A stretch of DNA of 64,000 nt, from the NCBI GenBank assembly GCA_033558025.1, contig JAUCEF010000001.1, positions 1,550,001 to 1,614,000 on the forward strand, in the 5' to 3' direction. Below are positions 33,153-44,916 of the stretch, one piece after another (position 1 is the first letter of the stretch; each line of letters opens with the position of its first letter). The DNA is from Phytophthora sp. 'mugwort'. Lineage: Eukaryota; Oomycota; Peronosporomycetes; Peronosporales; Peronosporaceae. The position numbers and the translations under genes are program-made. Under the pieces are notes generated by a model. It saw only the letters and a program-made list of their open reading frames with translations, was not told the DNA's origin and ran no database searches.

Positions 33153-33884
33153 TTAAGCGCGGCCAGCATGGCGGGCAGCAGCGTACTTCTCGAAAGCTGT
33201 TTCCTGGGTAGATTGCCTGCAAATTACAAACATCATCAGCAGCTTGCTCTTCACCGCAGCAGGAAAATTCATCTACTCTATTGCCAGCATACCAGTACGA
33301 TGCAGCGGTCATGGCCACACCAGCAGCAACACCCGCGCCGACACCAACACGCATGCTCTGCTTCACCATACCGGGCACAATACCCACCAGAGCACCACCC
33401 ACACCGGCATTGATCGGGTCCTCCTTCTGACGGATCGAGGCCGACAGATACTCGCCCGTGGAGAAGATGCAGCCCACCGCAGCGAACACGAGCTGCAAGA
33501 ATTTAGCTACAAGGTCAGCGACAGCTTTGACGATTCCTCAAACAAGCGCAACACCCCGTACCGAGCGCGTGCCCAGATGCTTGAGCTGATTCGAGAGCTT
33601 GGGCAGCTTGGCTCCTACAAATAACAACAACGTACAGATGAATCTTGTGCAGATTAATAATACAATAAGGTGAGTCATGTCGACGCACCAAGCTTCGGGA
33701 TGGCCCACACCGACTCGACGGAACCAATGGCGGCGCCGAAGAAGGCGCCCGTGGCCTGAACAGCGAAAGAAAGAGCACGAATGTTAATAACAAAATACAC
33801 ATGTGCTTGACGAGAGGTTTAGAGAGCGGGGCTACCACGCACCGTCGTAAACATGATCTTCTCGCTTCCGGGGGGTCCGTTCAT
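33153..33884 (-). CDS. NDUFA11-like complex I subunit (Tim17/22 fold), five exons
   Basis: Exons on the minus strand are 33843-33884, 33689-33755, 33562-33614, 33293-33492 and 33153-33216. The introns (87, 74, 69 and 76 bp) all follow GT-AG, and the phases (0, 1, 0, 2) close in frame to give 141 aa, the length of human NDUFA11. Glycine-rich membrane helices typical of the Tim17/Tim22/Tim23 and NDUFA11/B14.7 superfamily are visible (TGAFFGAAIGSVESVW; LVFAAVGCIFSTGEYLSASI; INAGVGGALVGIVPG; RVGVGAGVAAGVAMTAASYW), and the block T-G-E-x-x-x-A-x-x-R-x-K-x-D fits NDUFA11 better than import channels. It would be an accessory subunit in the membrane arm of respiratory complex I. A Tim17-type translocase subunit is the main alternative. 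If the last intron is not removed the C-terminus would be long and Cys-rich, which is unlike the family. Confidence 0.82.
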
Positions 33885-34539
33885 TTTCGATAGAGGCTCT
33901 TGTGTGCGGCTCCCGTACTTGGACAGTTTTCCGCGCTGATTGGTCCATCATTTTTCTGTCACAGACTGACTTGAGCCACAATCGTATCGGTAATTGCCAT
34001 ACGCACGCGAGGTAAACATAAATGGATAGGTAATGCTATCGGTTTTAAATTAAACCATCTTTGTGCTTGGGGCAATACGATAGTGTGTGAAGCTCTGCTG
34101 ATGCATCGTGATTGCTAGTTGAAAACTACTCCAACACCCGTGAGAAGGCCACTGGCCGGCTCCAATTTCTGTTTTATCTCCCTATTTGGGAGGACGTTTC
34201 TGAACTAGCATTACGTGCCTTTACCATCGTCCCCGGATACTAGTGACGGAAGAACTGAGGAAATTGATTTTATGAATGAACTCTGTGTGTGCTTGTTGCT
34301 AGGCATTGCGCATTCGTAAGATCGATTAAAAGCCTGAGGTAATCGTAGCACTACATTAAAGAGGTCTCCAAGGGCCCTCGCCCTCACATGTTTGTTTAAA
34401 ACATATTTTTCTCTAAAAGAAATTCTGGTGAAACTCGCAAACGTGCGGATTCCACACATCTGCGCACACACTAGCTCTGCCATTCATTTACTGCCTTAAG
34501 TCCAGCTTTAGTGACTCCGTCATCGATCTTCTTGATTTG
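33885..34539. other. Intergenic, right border of the gene island
   Basis: It holds the upstream region of the NDUFA11-like gene and AT-rich DNA. A 90-aa minus frame (34211-34483) has no known domain. Confidence 0.4.
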
Positions 34540-35070
34540 TAATGACGGAGCCAACGAGGCGCAAGAATCAGTCGGAAGGCGAAGACGTGGTGCTGATCAA
34601 AGGAAGATGTCAAAACTGCGTCAAAGCGTTGCTGCGTTTGTAGCAGTTCTAAGCTGGCTTATGTTGCTCCATCCAACTCATAAATGTTGGTGGTGGTGTA
34701 TTTTTTTGTTTTCAAACTACAGCGCAGAAGTAGAAAAGTTCTGCGGCCAGGCTCTCTGGGGCGACTAAGTCGCACACGGACAAAGATGTCCTTCTTGACA
34801 AGCTCCTGCCGAAACTAGAGGACAGCAAGCATGAGAAGGCGGCTGAGAAGAAAGCAGAGGAGAACGCTGAAAAAGTGAGCACAGGCGAGACAATTTCGCC
34901 AACTTGCCCTCGAGCGCCTCGAGCGTCGCGTAACGATGAAGGCGATCGTACCAACGACAACCCCTATAAGGCGCAAATGTTCTCCCAACTATTTGATCGT
35001 CTTCGAGAGCAAAAAGAGAAGAGCTTGCTGAGAGGCAGAAACAGTGGGAGCTAGAGAGCCTAGATCAGGT
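34540..35070 (+). pseudogene. Myb/SANT-like coiled-coil protein relic
   Basis: The plus strand reads MTEPTRRKNQSEGEDVVLIK at about 34542. After frameshifts it reads DVLLDKLLPKLEDSKHEKAA near 34780-34850 and MFSQLFDRLREQKEKSLL near 34980. This order (acidic start, D-V-L-L-D linker, charged coiled coil) resembles the SANT-like DNA-binding proteins repeated in Phytophthora genomes. The DNA-binding part is largely lost. It may belong to the hAT relic just downstream, or to a separate element. Confidence 0.35.
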
Positions 35071-35199
35071 ATTCCGAAAAATAAATACTCAAAAGAATTT
35101 ACTGATATTTTCTCAAGAAATTATCTATTTGTGTCATATAGCAGCAACCAGCCATATTTAACTTTATTACTTTTCACAAAGTAATATAATATCTTGCTG

Positions 35200-37090
35200 A
35201 CCGGCTCGCAGCCAACAGTTCTGGGATACCGCTGCAAACCAACCATTTCACTTGCCATTCGGCGCCAATACATCGGTCGGTCTCACCTTGCAATTCACTT
35301 CTCAACTTTCACAAGCAGCCCCACCCAAATCCACGACTTTTTTACGATGCCCCAATTTGCACGGACTTTTTCCAATAAGCAGGTCGCACGGTTGAACTTC
35401 TCGCCTGCCTTGACGAACAAGGTGAACCGACAGGCTACCAAGTGTGTAAGGTATGCGGCAGATAGCGCAAGCACACCCCGGACTGACTACACCAACTTGA
35501 TGTCGCATGTTCGTGACAAGCTCCCAAACCACCAGTACGAGATGCGCGACGCAGTGCGGCAGCCAGCCGGAACTCTCGTCCCCTGGGTCAGCAAGAAGGC
35601 CACCAACCGGTTTGGTTGGATGCGTTGATCGTCATGTGCAATCTTCCTTTCTCATTCTGTGAATCAGAGGAGACTCGCAGGTACGGTCCCAGCCCCTTGT
35701 TATAACGTGCATTCATATTTCTAACCTTTTATCTCCTTTGATAACTACAGTATAGGTTTATCAACTTACCGGCCATCTCACGCTCTACAGTGATATGGAG
35801 AACGTGGTGAAAGCCGTCGAGAAAGGCATTGGTGAAGAGATGCCCAAGGAATTCGGCTTGATTGTTGACGGTTAGACCCATGGCGTCGAGCACTTCCTAG
35901 CCGTGTTCGGCTGCTTCGAGACCCAGGACGGTCCACAGTATCCTCTCCTTTCCATGGCACCGCTCATGGACGAGCCGGGCGATGATCTCCTGCCGAAAGC
36001 AATTCTGCAGCGATCGCACATTGTTTTTGCCGTTTTTTTGGGACGGTCTCTACCTGATGTGTCTTATTTTTGGTTGGTGACAATTGCGCAGTCAACATGA
36101 GACTGGCTCGTCTCATGAGTGCGCCGCGCATTGGCTATGCAAGCCACCGCCTCAATCTTGCTGTGCGTGAGCATCTGGCGCCCCATGAAAACAGCTTAGA
36201 ACAAGTGCAGACTCTCATACGCAAGCTGCGGACGCTCAAGCAAGCCGCTAAGCTGCGGCACGATTACTGTTGGGTCTACTACTCGTTTAATACTAGTGAT
36301 CGCTATTATGATTACTATTATGTGCAGCCAAAAGACCGCACTGAAGCGCCAAGACACGCGGTGGTCATCGACCTTTGCGATGATATCGCGTTATTCCCGC
36401 CTCTTTGGGCACCCTCTGTTCGATGATGAAGACCTGGAAGACCTTATCCATTCCCGCGCTACGCACCGTAGCCTCAGCAAGCTGTTCGAGGAACTGCGCG
36501 ACGTTGGGTCGATCTCCAAGAAGCTGCAGACCGACGGACTTACACTGCTGGATGCCCGAGACTTGCTCGACGGGCTGCTGGAGGTGTAGCTTCGTTCGGA
36601 GCTATCTCGGTAAGGAGAACTTTACGTCACTAGAAGGTGCTATTGCGACATTAATCACTAACTGTACTTATTTGTAATGCTATATACGGTACCTGACACC
36701 TCGATCGAGCACTCAACGAAGTTTGAGTCGGCGGTTGTGAAGATGCTAGGAGGTCAAGCGACCGTATTAACATCGGTGGAGAAGGCTGCTCTGCAGCCAT
36801 TTTGACCTGGGCCAACCATAGTGGGTCCAGCCTCCGTTCAAGATGAACAGAGCTTTGCCAAGCGGATTCTTAAGCGTCGCAAGGCCGACACAGCCACCAG
36901 CACTACACCTTATTGGCCTCAATACCGCCGACGTCAAATGTGGTGGAGCGACTGTTCAGCTCGGCCAGGGCTATCATAGCCCTGGCGTCACGAGCGCCAC
37001 CTTCTTTCCCCGATGGAGCTCGAGATGCTTCTATTCCTCCAGGTGAACAATTCGTACTGGAACGTGGCCACCCTCAATGCTTGTATGGAG
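35200..37090 (+). pseudogene. hAT transposase relic with BED-like finger (hAT-B)
   Basis: Pieces run in order on the plus strand: a BED-finger-like N-terminus with the DYTNLMSHVRDKLPNH block (about 35485-35540); FGLIVDG and HGVEHFLAVFGCFE around 35850-35920 separated by a stop; VGDNCAVNMRLARLMSAPRI at about 36075; an H-R-L-N-L-A-V block; QDTRWSSTFAMISRY near 36350-36400; and the C-terminal dimerisation region NVVERLFSSARAI with LFLQVNNSYWNVATLN near 36930-37080. Every conserved hAT block is present, but at least five frame breaks or stops interrupt it. Catalytic function is lost. Confidence 0.7.
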
Positions 37091-37559
37091 TAACAACTCG
37101 CAGGCAAATGCAATCCAAACGAGTTTTCCAATATGTTATTGTTGCTTGTTCTCGGATTGTTTTTTTTTTCATGCAGCAATACGATGTTCATACGCTATCT
37201 ATTTCTCTTCGTTGATTGCAATTGATATATACTGTATTTTCGGAATCCCTGCCCTAGATCGAAAAGCAACTGATAAGCTTTTATGCAGTTATTGGAGCTG
37301 CTATTTAAGCGTGGATAGAGTAAGAAAGCATGCTGCTAATGTTGCAAGGGGGCCTTTTTTGTTGCCATCACATATTATTCAGCAACCTATAAGTACTCTT
37401 GAAGTGTTGGAGGTGCCTGGCTAAAGTAATTGCTAATATGGTTTCCGCCTTGACGGCAACACAGCTAGATCGTCAACAGCATCGCTACACGGATAATCTA
37501 ACTAACAGGGCTGAGTCTGAGCTTCTGTTTTTTTTTTTAATCGATGAAATCCCACGTTC

Positions 37560-38605
37560 ATTTCAGATTCCAAAGTTCCACTCCACAGCAGTCCGAACCG
37601 CACTCATTTTCTTCTTGAAAATGCACCGTGTGGCGTTTGCACAACACCATTGACACGCATCTAACATACTTACTAATACTGTAAGCTGGATCGACAAAAA
37701 CTGCATTTCCTTGGAAGCCAGAGTAGCTATGCGAAGTAGCTGACCAGATCGCTGGATGCGAACACCGTGGTGTCATGGCAGCAGGGGTCATACGGCCCCA
37801 AGAAATGAATACAAAGCCCATCGGGTGCTGTCTGACCTGCATAACAAATCAAACAAACGTTAGCTATCTTTAACATGCATTAACAGATCGACATCTTATA
37901 CCTTGGAAATGCAGGCAGTGTCAACGCTTGTGACCACTGTATACCTTCCGCTGTAAGTTTTCTCCTCTGCGGCCTTACCGAGGTGATGGCCGACAGATAG
38001 GGACCTTTGTTCCGTCTGGAAAGGCAAAGATGCCTCCGGCTGAGCTTCGCCGTTCGATTGTACTGCAATACTCCTCCATTCTGCTCTCAACCAGCCTGAT
38101 ATGGAAGTATATTAACTCTTCGTATCGAATATCTACAAAGTCGACTCGCAAAACGATCAAACGACGAATTAGCACCGCAGCCAACTGAAGTTGCATACTA
38201 ACGTATCATCCACAAGTTAATACTGCTAGCGTTGGAGTCGAACGGCCATAATTGTCCATCATGTCGTGCCAGCTTGTGCGTGTATGACAGTCGGTACAGC
38301 GTGATGGCAAACGCCTCCTCCCTCGTACACCGATCGCCATCATCGGTAACCACCGTCTTGAGCAGCGCAAAGAGCCGCCCAAGCAGCCTGACGCCGGTGG
38401 TATCGAACCGAAAGTCTTTTACAGCGTTCGCGTAGCCGTAGCTGTCGAGGTCGAACCACTCATCTGGTATCAGCGGGCGCTCTGGACTGTCGAAAGACCC
38501 AGTTTCATGCATGACCATCCAACAGCCTTCCTCGCCAAAAGTGGTTAGATGTAGCAGTAATTCGAACGCTTCCGTCATTGTAAACGACATGTCTGCTGCC
38601 ATTGC
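37560..38605 (-). pseudogene. PIF/Harbinger-type (DDE_Tnp_4) transposase relic
   Basis: The minus frame 38198-38602 (134 aa, MAADMSFTMTEAFELLLHLT) contains the block DDGDRCTREEAFAITLYRLS known from Phytophthora Harbinger-like transposases. Further down, broken frames read LVESRMEEYC and FAFPDGTKVPICRPS (first catalytic Asp in F-P-D-G-T), a decayed Y-S-G-H region, and VFVDPAYSISKYV (second Asp, D-P-A-Y). The last acidic block is not found. Several stops are present, so it is inactive. Confidence 0.65.
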
Positions 38606-39329
38606 GGCGTTCCTCGACTAGCCCGATGCCCCCTGCTCAATACTTGATCTGGTTAGCAGACGACACCCGAGGACTTCAGGTCTCGACAAGGACGAGGACT
38701 TGGTAACGACGTACCGCGTCGACCGCTGAGTAGTACGCGAAAGACCGGCGCCGCTTGCTGCTTGCTAATGCTTGCACAGTGCGTCGTTTCGGATAGTCTT
38801 AGCCCGACTTTCGTATTCATTAAGGGCTAGCCAGTTATCCAACCGGTCAGCTGCTGTTTTTTTCTTGTCTTTTCGGTATGAGGGTCATCAAAACCTCTCC
38901 GCAGTTTTCATTACCTTACTTTCACTCTGAAGCAGATAAGGGAAAAGTGAAGGTGGTGCTTTCTTCGGATTCTCTCTATTATCGGCTCTCGCGTTCACGT
39001 ACATGTAGTTACGTTAGAACGATTCAGGTACACTGCACTACTGTAAATAGGTGGTTTGAGTGAAGGTTGTATACACCTATACAGTGCAGGCGGAAAATAA
39101 TAGAAATGACCAAATATAAGACCCGTCCCGAATACAGCACTGAACACTTTGCGGAGGCAGCCCAAGAATAGAATTCATACCCGGTTATAAGCCCTCTTAG
39201 TATTTTATGTTGTAGACGTAATCGTTCTGAGGCCCCGAGCACAGTCATATATCTCATTCACACCTATCAACCTGCAGGCTCTTAGCAACAGCTCCCTACT
39301 TCTCATTCGTAATTTTGGATTAGCGACGC
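38606..39329. other. Unassigned intergenic DNA
   Basis: No gene was seen. It is likely spacer plus terminal sequence of the flanking elements, but I could not define terminal inverted repeats. Confidence 0.35.
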
Positions 39330-40440
39330 AACTCGATCCCGATTCGGCGCAAACAAGACGTGATTTCTTGGATACAAAATGACGGACAAGGTGTTCCATC
39401 TCGCGCTGTCAAGCATTTTCGTGACCGTGATCTTAGCGTTGCTGGCGCCAAAATCCTCAAGTGGTGGCACGACCGAGAAGATATTATGACCGCTAAGCCA
39501 CATCAGCGTCGTGTCTCTAGAGGTGGTCGGAAGCCTCTATCCTCTCATATGGAGGGCATGCTTTACGATCTTGCCGTCGACAAACGTCTCCGAAAGGAAA
39601 AGCCACTCGTGAGTGGATTGTTGCCCAAGCCGTCACCCGTCACGCGTCTCTCCACGCTGACGAAAAAAACACCGCCAGTGTTTGATACCTCCCAGCGCTG
39701 GGAATCCAACTTCACGGCTCGTCACTCCCTTTCCCTTCGCCGCTGCACTAATATTGCTGCGCTATCAGACGAGACGCTCGTCAATCGCCAGCTCCATGTT
39801 GTACCTGCGCGATGTGGAGCCCAAGATGGATCTGGACCGTACAATTCCATAGACGAGACGGCTATTTACTTTGATGTTGCACGCACTGAAACGGTCGACA
39901 TCACGGAGGCGAGGCATCAAGCCAACAGGCTACGCCTCCGTGCAGGTCACTGCTATTCTTGCGGTAACAGAAAGCTGCTGCAAGTTCCTACCCGTTTTGG
40001 TTTGGAAAGGCAAAGACCAATTGTCCTTTGATAAAATTCACGGTGTGTACATGACGTACCAGAAACGTGCATGGGTTGACAGCACCCTTCTCAAGTAATG
40101 GATTGACTTGCAGTTTTCATTGGTCATGGGCGGTGAAGGCAAGGGCCTAGTCTGGGGCTCGATGAAAGCACACATTTCACATGAGGCGAAGGCTAAATAA
40201 CGAGTCCGATATATTGGAATGTGTGTCATTCCGGGAGGCGTCGAGCAATACTTACAAGCGGGCGATACCGCTATCTATCAGTCGTTCAAGGGCATCCTTT
40301 GCGGCGAGATTGGGTTCACCTTTACGTTCCGTGCATGTACGTAATCATGGACTCCAGGCAGCAGATGCGTACTGAAATGCGCTAAATTACCTCGTCATTC
40401 AGACAGGTCGACTATTGGAGCCATCTTCCGTGACCTGTGA
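39330..40440 (+). pseudogene. Pogo/Tigger-type DDE transposase relic (pogo-B)
   Basis: The helix-turn-helix-like part (VPSRAVKHFRDRDLSVAGAK, then ILKWWHDR) is at about 39387-39480. It is followed by RWESNFTARHSLSLRRCTNI (39700-39760), IDETAIYFDVARTETVD (39850-39905; first catalytic Asp in D-E-T-A), WKGKDQL near 40005, a decayed second Asp block (LVWGSMKAHISHE near 40148, with Gly where Asp is expected), and VIPGGVEQYLQAGDTAIYQS near 40228. It has frameshifts and stops. The order of blocks matches pogo-like elements, and the second catalytic Asp seems lost. Confidence 0.7.
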
Positions 40441-40479
40441 CTTCGAGCGTGCTCTCATGAACGTACACTGACAATTTCC

Positions 40480-41060
40480 CCTCGTCAAAATCGTCGGATG
40501 TAGTGTTCCGTTGGAAACAGGCAGTTAGATGCAAGATGGACTCCCTGCAAATCCCACTCGAAAATGTTAGCGCGGCATCTGCGTCTGGTGTGCTTGACGT
40601 ACTCACACTCATTCCGGAGGACGAAATCGCTGACAATGTATGCTATTTTAAATGTTTCAAAGATAGAATTAGAGCTTTAGCAGTGCTTCTAATCCGGTTT
40701 TGCTGTAAATTTTGGGAATTCGCTACGTGCGAAGCCTGGTGGGCAAGATTGGCGCGAAGACCAAGTGGGTGTTTGTTTTTGCGCTGCAAGATCACATGGA
40801 TGCAGAGCTATGACGGGGATCTCTGGAATATGTATAATATGAGCGCTGCCGGAATTGATCTCCAAAATCGCACAAATAATCCATAGGAACGCAACAATCG
40901 AGCGTTCGGTGAGCTTTTCGCGATTACCGACCCAAGTCTACTTGCTTTTCTTGAAGTTGCGAAGGCTGGAGTACAGCGTTACGCGCAATTGAGTGACGAC
41001 ATCAAACACAATCATCGTGACCGCCACCCCACCTTCCGCTCGTTGAGCCGCTAATCCCCG
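40480..41060 (+). pseudogene. MULE-like transposase C-terminal relic (copy D)
   Basis: The frame at 40503-40886 reads SASGVLDVLTLIPEDEIADN and ends in LQNRTNNP. After a stop it continues ERNNRAFGELFAITDPSLLAF. The N-R-T-N-N-P-x-E-R-x-N-R motif is a conserved end block of one class of Phytophthora MULE-like transposases. The catalytic core is not present here. It lies directly downstream of pogo-B on the same strand. Confidence 0.5.
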
Positions 41061-41818
41061 ATGAGTACACGTAGTTTGAGTGATATGTTAGCCATCTATA
41101 AGAAGATAGTAATATCAGCTTGATAATGGTAATACCTCCAATTCTTGTCACAGTTCTATTATACTGATAGTGCTACTAGTAGTACGGAACCCTCCCAGGG
41201 TTATCACTTTCCCATATACTATCGCTACCGGTCGATCGAATATGACAGACATATTGATTACATCTTCAAGCAGAATCGGGTTGTGTCATTTGTACAATTA
41301 TGCTCTGTGGGGGCAGCAGTCGGTAGCAATAGCACGAGCTTCGACAAATACATTACATGTAGGGGAAATCAGGTTTAGGGTGTCAAGTGACATAATTCGA
41401 ACGAAAACGGGAGATCGGCTTCATTTAATTAAAGTATATTCGTAGTACGGCACAGCGATAAAAACATACAGGATATGATATTTCAGAGTCGGATGCCGCG
41501 ATCGTGGCGGCATATCACACTCGCGGGATCTCCTTGTTTGTTTTAATGTATTTAAATTTACGCTTGTAAAAAAAAAAAAATAAAACTAACATATATATTG
41601 TGCATTACCATGTAAAAATACTTGCTGGCCCATATTTGTATGCTTCTGACCCATATCTGTATGTTCTGGACGTGAAGTCCTTTTTCATGTTAATGAAGCT
41701 CTCTCTAGTAAACTAACAGAGAAACCAGTTCGTGCGTCGGTCGGTCAGAGGTCTGTCTGCGGGCCTGGACCTCCCTTTTCGGTATGGCTTGGCTTAGGAT
41801 TTATACCTACCCATAGAA
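41061..41818. other. AT-rich spacer, no gene seen
   Basis: It contains an A-rich run (about 41569-41580) and short frames without domains. Confidence 0.4.
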
Positions 41819-42350
41819 TCGAATCCCACTAATTTTCCGACTCGAAAACTATGCCGAAAATTGCAAAAATAGCACTGCGTGACGTTTAAAACCCTTCTCA
41901 TTGGGCAAAAATCCATGTATTTTTTAATTGCTGCCGAGCGCTGCGAGGCGGCCTCCCATTGGCTCAAATTGTCATTTGCTGCCGAGGCTGCGAAGGCGGC
42001 CCTCCTACGCGATAGGAGTAGTGAAGCGAGCTGGCCCAGCGAGTGAAACGAGGTGGGACCAAAATAAGATTAGTGCAGCGAACTGGAACAGCGAGCGCAA
42101 CGGAGTGGGACGCGGTAGGAGTAGTGAAGCGAGCTGGAACAGCGAGCAGAACTGAGTGGGGCGCGATAGGAGTGGTGTAGCGGGCTGCAATAGCGAGTGG
42201 AATAGAGTGCGACGAAATAGGAGTAATGAAGCGAGCTGGATGGAAAAGCGAGTGGAACGGGTTGTGATGACTTAGTAGTAGTGCAGCGAATGGAACGGAG
42301 TGGGACCCAACAAATAGACACCGTCCGCAAAACGGGTGGCGCTCGGCTAG
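41819..42350 (+). mobile_element. Helitron-like non-autonomous element, copy 1
   Basis: It begins at TCGAATCCCACTA (preceded by A) and ends in CTAG at 42347-42350. A degenerate hairpin (CCGTCCG/CGGGTGG) sits before GCGCTCGGCTAG-like text. The body includes GCTGCCGAGCGCTGCGAGGC and CTCCCATTGGCTCAAA, both repeated in copy 2, and a 51-bp minisatellite. A 5'-TC, a 3' hairpin and a CTRR end are the accepted Helitron hallmarks. No Rep/helicase gene is present. Confidence 0.5.
42012..42318. repeat. Minisatellite, unit about 51 bp, six imperfect units
   Basis: Units of the form AGTAGTGAAGCGAGCTGGAA followed by CAGCGAGYGSAACGGAGTGG and a variable GACGCGGTAGG are repeated about six times (starts near 42012, 42070, 42121, 42172, 42223 and 42278). 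The strand is purine-rich and the units are diverged. It lies inside Helitron-like copy 1; copy 2 carries only traces of it near 42627. Confidence 0.75.
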
Positions 42351-42354
42351 AATT

Positions 42355-42782
42355 GAATCCCACTATCTTGAAAATTATGCCTGACATTGCAAAATAGCAC
42401 TGTGTGACTACCAAAACCCTTCTCAATGGCCAAAATCGATGTAATTTTTATTTATTGCTGCCGAGCGCAGCGAGGCGGCCTCCCATTGGCTCAAACTGTC
42501 TGTTGCTGCCGAGGGAAGCGAAGACGGCGTCGCCATCAACATTATTGTATCTAGCGGGTCCGGAGGTCCCGCCCGTCCTACCGAAGCCTAAGGCGGAGGT
42601 ACCTCACTTGCTATTCTAACACTGCGAGTAGTGCAGCGAGCTTCTGCGAGCGGAGCTGAGGCGCTACTACCAGAGCGAAGCGTAGGAAGCTTTTTTAGTA
42701 ATGGAGCGAGCGCTTATGCGAGCGAAACGGACACCATCCAAACTTTTACTACCGCCCGCATTTGCGGGCGGCGCTCGGCTAG
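42355..42782 (+). mobile_element. Helitron-like non-autonomous element, copy 2
   Basis: It repeats GAATCCCACTA, AAAACCCTTCTCA and GCTGCCGAGCGCAGCGAGGC from copy 1. It ends with a perfect 9-bp hairpin, CCGCCCGCA-TT-TGCGGGCGG (42752-42771), then seven bases (CGCTCGG) and CTAG (42779-42782), followed by T. This is what a Helitron 3' end looks like. Copies 1 and 2 lie head to tail with almost no spacer. Confidence 0.6.
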
Positions 42783-44888
42783 TTATTATTAATAAATCCC
42801 CATTGGGGCGGCTTCTGATAAAACGTGTCAGCCGCGGATGGCTGGCCTGTACCTTGTTTTAGAGGAAATACCCCCATATAAATATCTTACCTCAGATATG
42901 ATAGCACTTGTGTCCGTAGGTGGTACTGATACCCACCGCGGTGGAAAAGACCAAGAAACCCGCGGCGTATCGCCGCAATTAAAAGCCACCGATCCGTAAA
43001 ATATGGCTGCGAATAATGGCGGTGCGCTGTGTGTTTCCGAAGTGATTGAAGAATGAGTGCCGCCGGTGTTAAGTAGTGTGTGGCGCGGTGTCAAACGATT
43101 CGGGTAAACCTCATGAATGTGTTTTCGGTTAGATTGATATAATTCTGATGAATTTGCTTTCGTGATAAAACGATGTCATAATTAATGGATTACTTGAAAT
43201 AATTAGATAGATGGATGGGAATAATTCAATAAATGCGTTAATGTGACGGGTTTGCATTGGCGACGAACGATAGGTAAAATCACATAACTTTTCCTTAAGG
43301 TGATGGCGACTTCGGTGTTGTACTTCAAGAACGTCCAGAAACGAGAGTTCACTATCGCAGACGACTCGATGGCAACAGTGGTATGCACAGCGTGGGGGAC
43401 AAATCGCTACAGACGGAGCGCCGTCTAAGGGCGCGGCGGTACTGCTTGTTAACGGCTAAGTAGCCGGCTTCAATGTCGTCCACTCTCTAAACATTGGCGT
43501 AGCGTTGGCTCTCATGGTAGACCCGGCCACTACGCAAGCTGCGAATTGAATGCAATGATACGGAGGGGGCATAACAGTGAAGACTTCCAGTAGCTCAACA
43601 CACCAGCAGCCTGGAGCTTCCAGCACTATACATGTCTACCGCATGGCCAACTTCTAATTTGTTTTGCTAGCTTCACTCCCTTATACTTGCTCTATTAATC
43701 GAGCTCGATAACGTGCAACAACATTCCTCAAAATTCTGATTTTGTATAGCCTTGGTGCTCCAACAATTGCAATATTTACAAGAAAATAAAACGCGTCACT
43801 ACCAGTCCAATCCTCTTGGTCTACCGGCTAAGCTGCCTTAAAACGAACGACTTAACACCGTCATATACCGCACGTTATTAGGTCGATTAAACGACGTTTA
43901 GACTACTTTTAGGTACGTTTGTCTTACCAGCACTGGCGACTAAAAAACGGATTTTAATGCGCAACAATACGGATTCTGATCAAAACCAAAAGGAAAGAGA
44001 AGCAAGCAAAACCGTACTGCTGAGCCAGGGTACAGGAACAAACAAATGTTTTGTTGTCCACTCAAGATAAAAGCAGATGCGAGACGAAAGGACACCATCC
44101 GTCCAACAAATTGGCCAGCATGGCCAGGCAGGAACAAGTTGTTCCAGCAGTACCACATAGACCGTGGTCATTTGTCACATAACAAACGAAGAAACCTACA
44201 ACAACGACCGTCGAATCCGGCTATTCAGTTCTTCTGCATACGTTAAGCGCACGCAGCTATGTCAATTCTGCCCCGGAGACCACGAAACAACAGACAGAAG
44301 GCTATGTTGATCTAACCCTGTGCTGCTCCTGCTGCAGAAATAAACGGAAGTGTAGCAAGGTCTGAATGTGCAGTGCCCAGCTCGCATAGATGGGTTGACG
44401 AATACTCTTGTACAACTTGTAAAGCACGCACGTGGTGGCATGAATTGCCAAGGGATGTATCAAACTGTCGTTACACCAGCGTTGATGCAGCACATTAAGG
44501 GCATGGACAATACAGGGGTAGCCCTCGTCGATTGAAGAATGACGAATGATGAAAGCATTCTAGCCTAAGGGCCAGAATTGATACTGACGTGACTTGAACT
44601 CAGTATGTAATGATAACGTATCTGCTGGTAAGTTAATATTTGTCAGATTCATTACCTTGCGTAATTTACATTATGACTTTTACATCAGTTTTAGATATGG
44701 ATTATCTATTACGTAGTCAACTGGTCTCGTAGAAGGCATGGGCATTTTCACTTTGCAACCAAAAAGGGAGAGAATGTGGGCTTGGTTGCTCGAGGCTTAG
44801 CCGCAGCGGCTTTGGCGGCAGTCGCAGTCGAACTGAACCTGCAAGCTGGGGCTCTGGCATAAAAATGTTTTAGTATTTTTACCAAGCT
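42783..44888. other. Unassigned DNA with decayed coding traces
   Basis: Around 44046-44246 and 44340-44500 there are short plus frames (for example RPTNWPAWPGRNKLFQQYHI and a Cys-containing stretch SCTTCKARTWWHELP). They look like a decayed transposase tail but could not be assigned. Nothing intact was found. Confidence 0.35.
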
Positions 44889-44916
44889 TATATATATATA
44901 TATATATATATATATA
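44889..44916. repeat. (TA)14 microsatellite
   Basis: An uninterrupted TA dinucleotide run of 28 bp in AT-rich spacer DNA. Confidence 0.95.
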
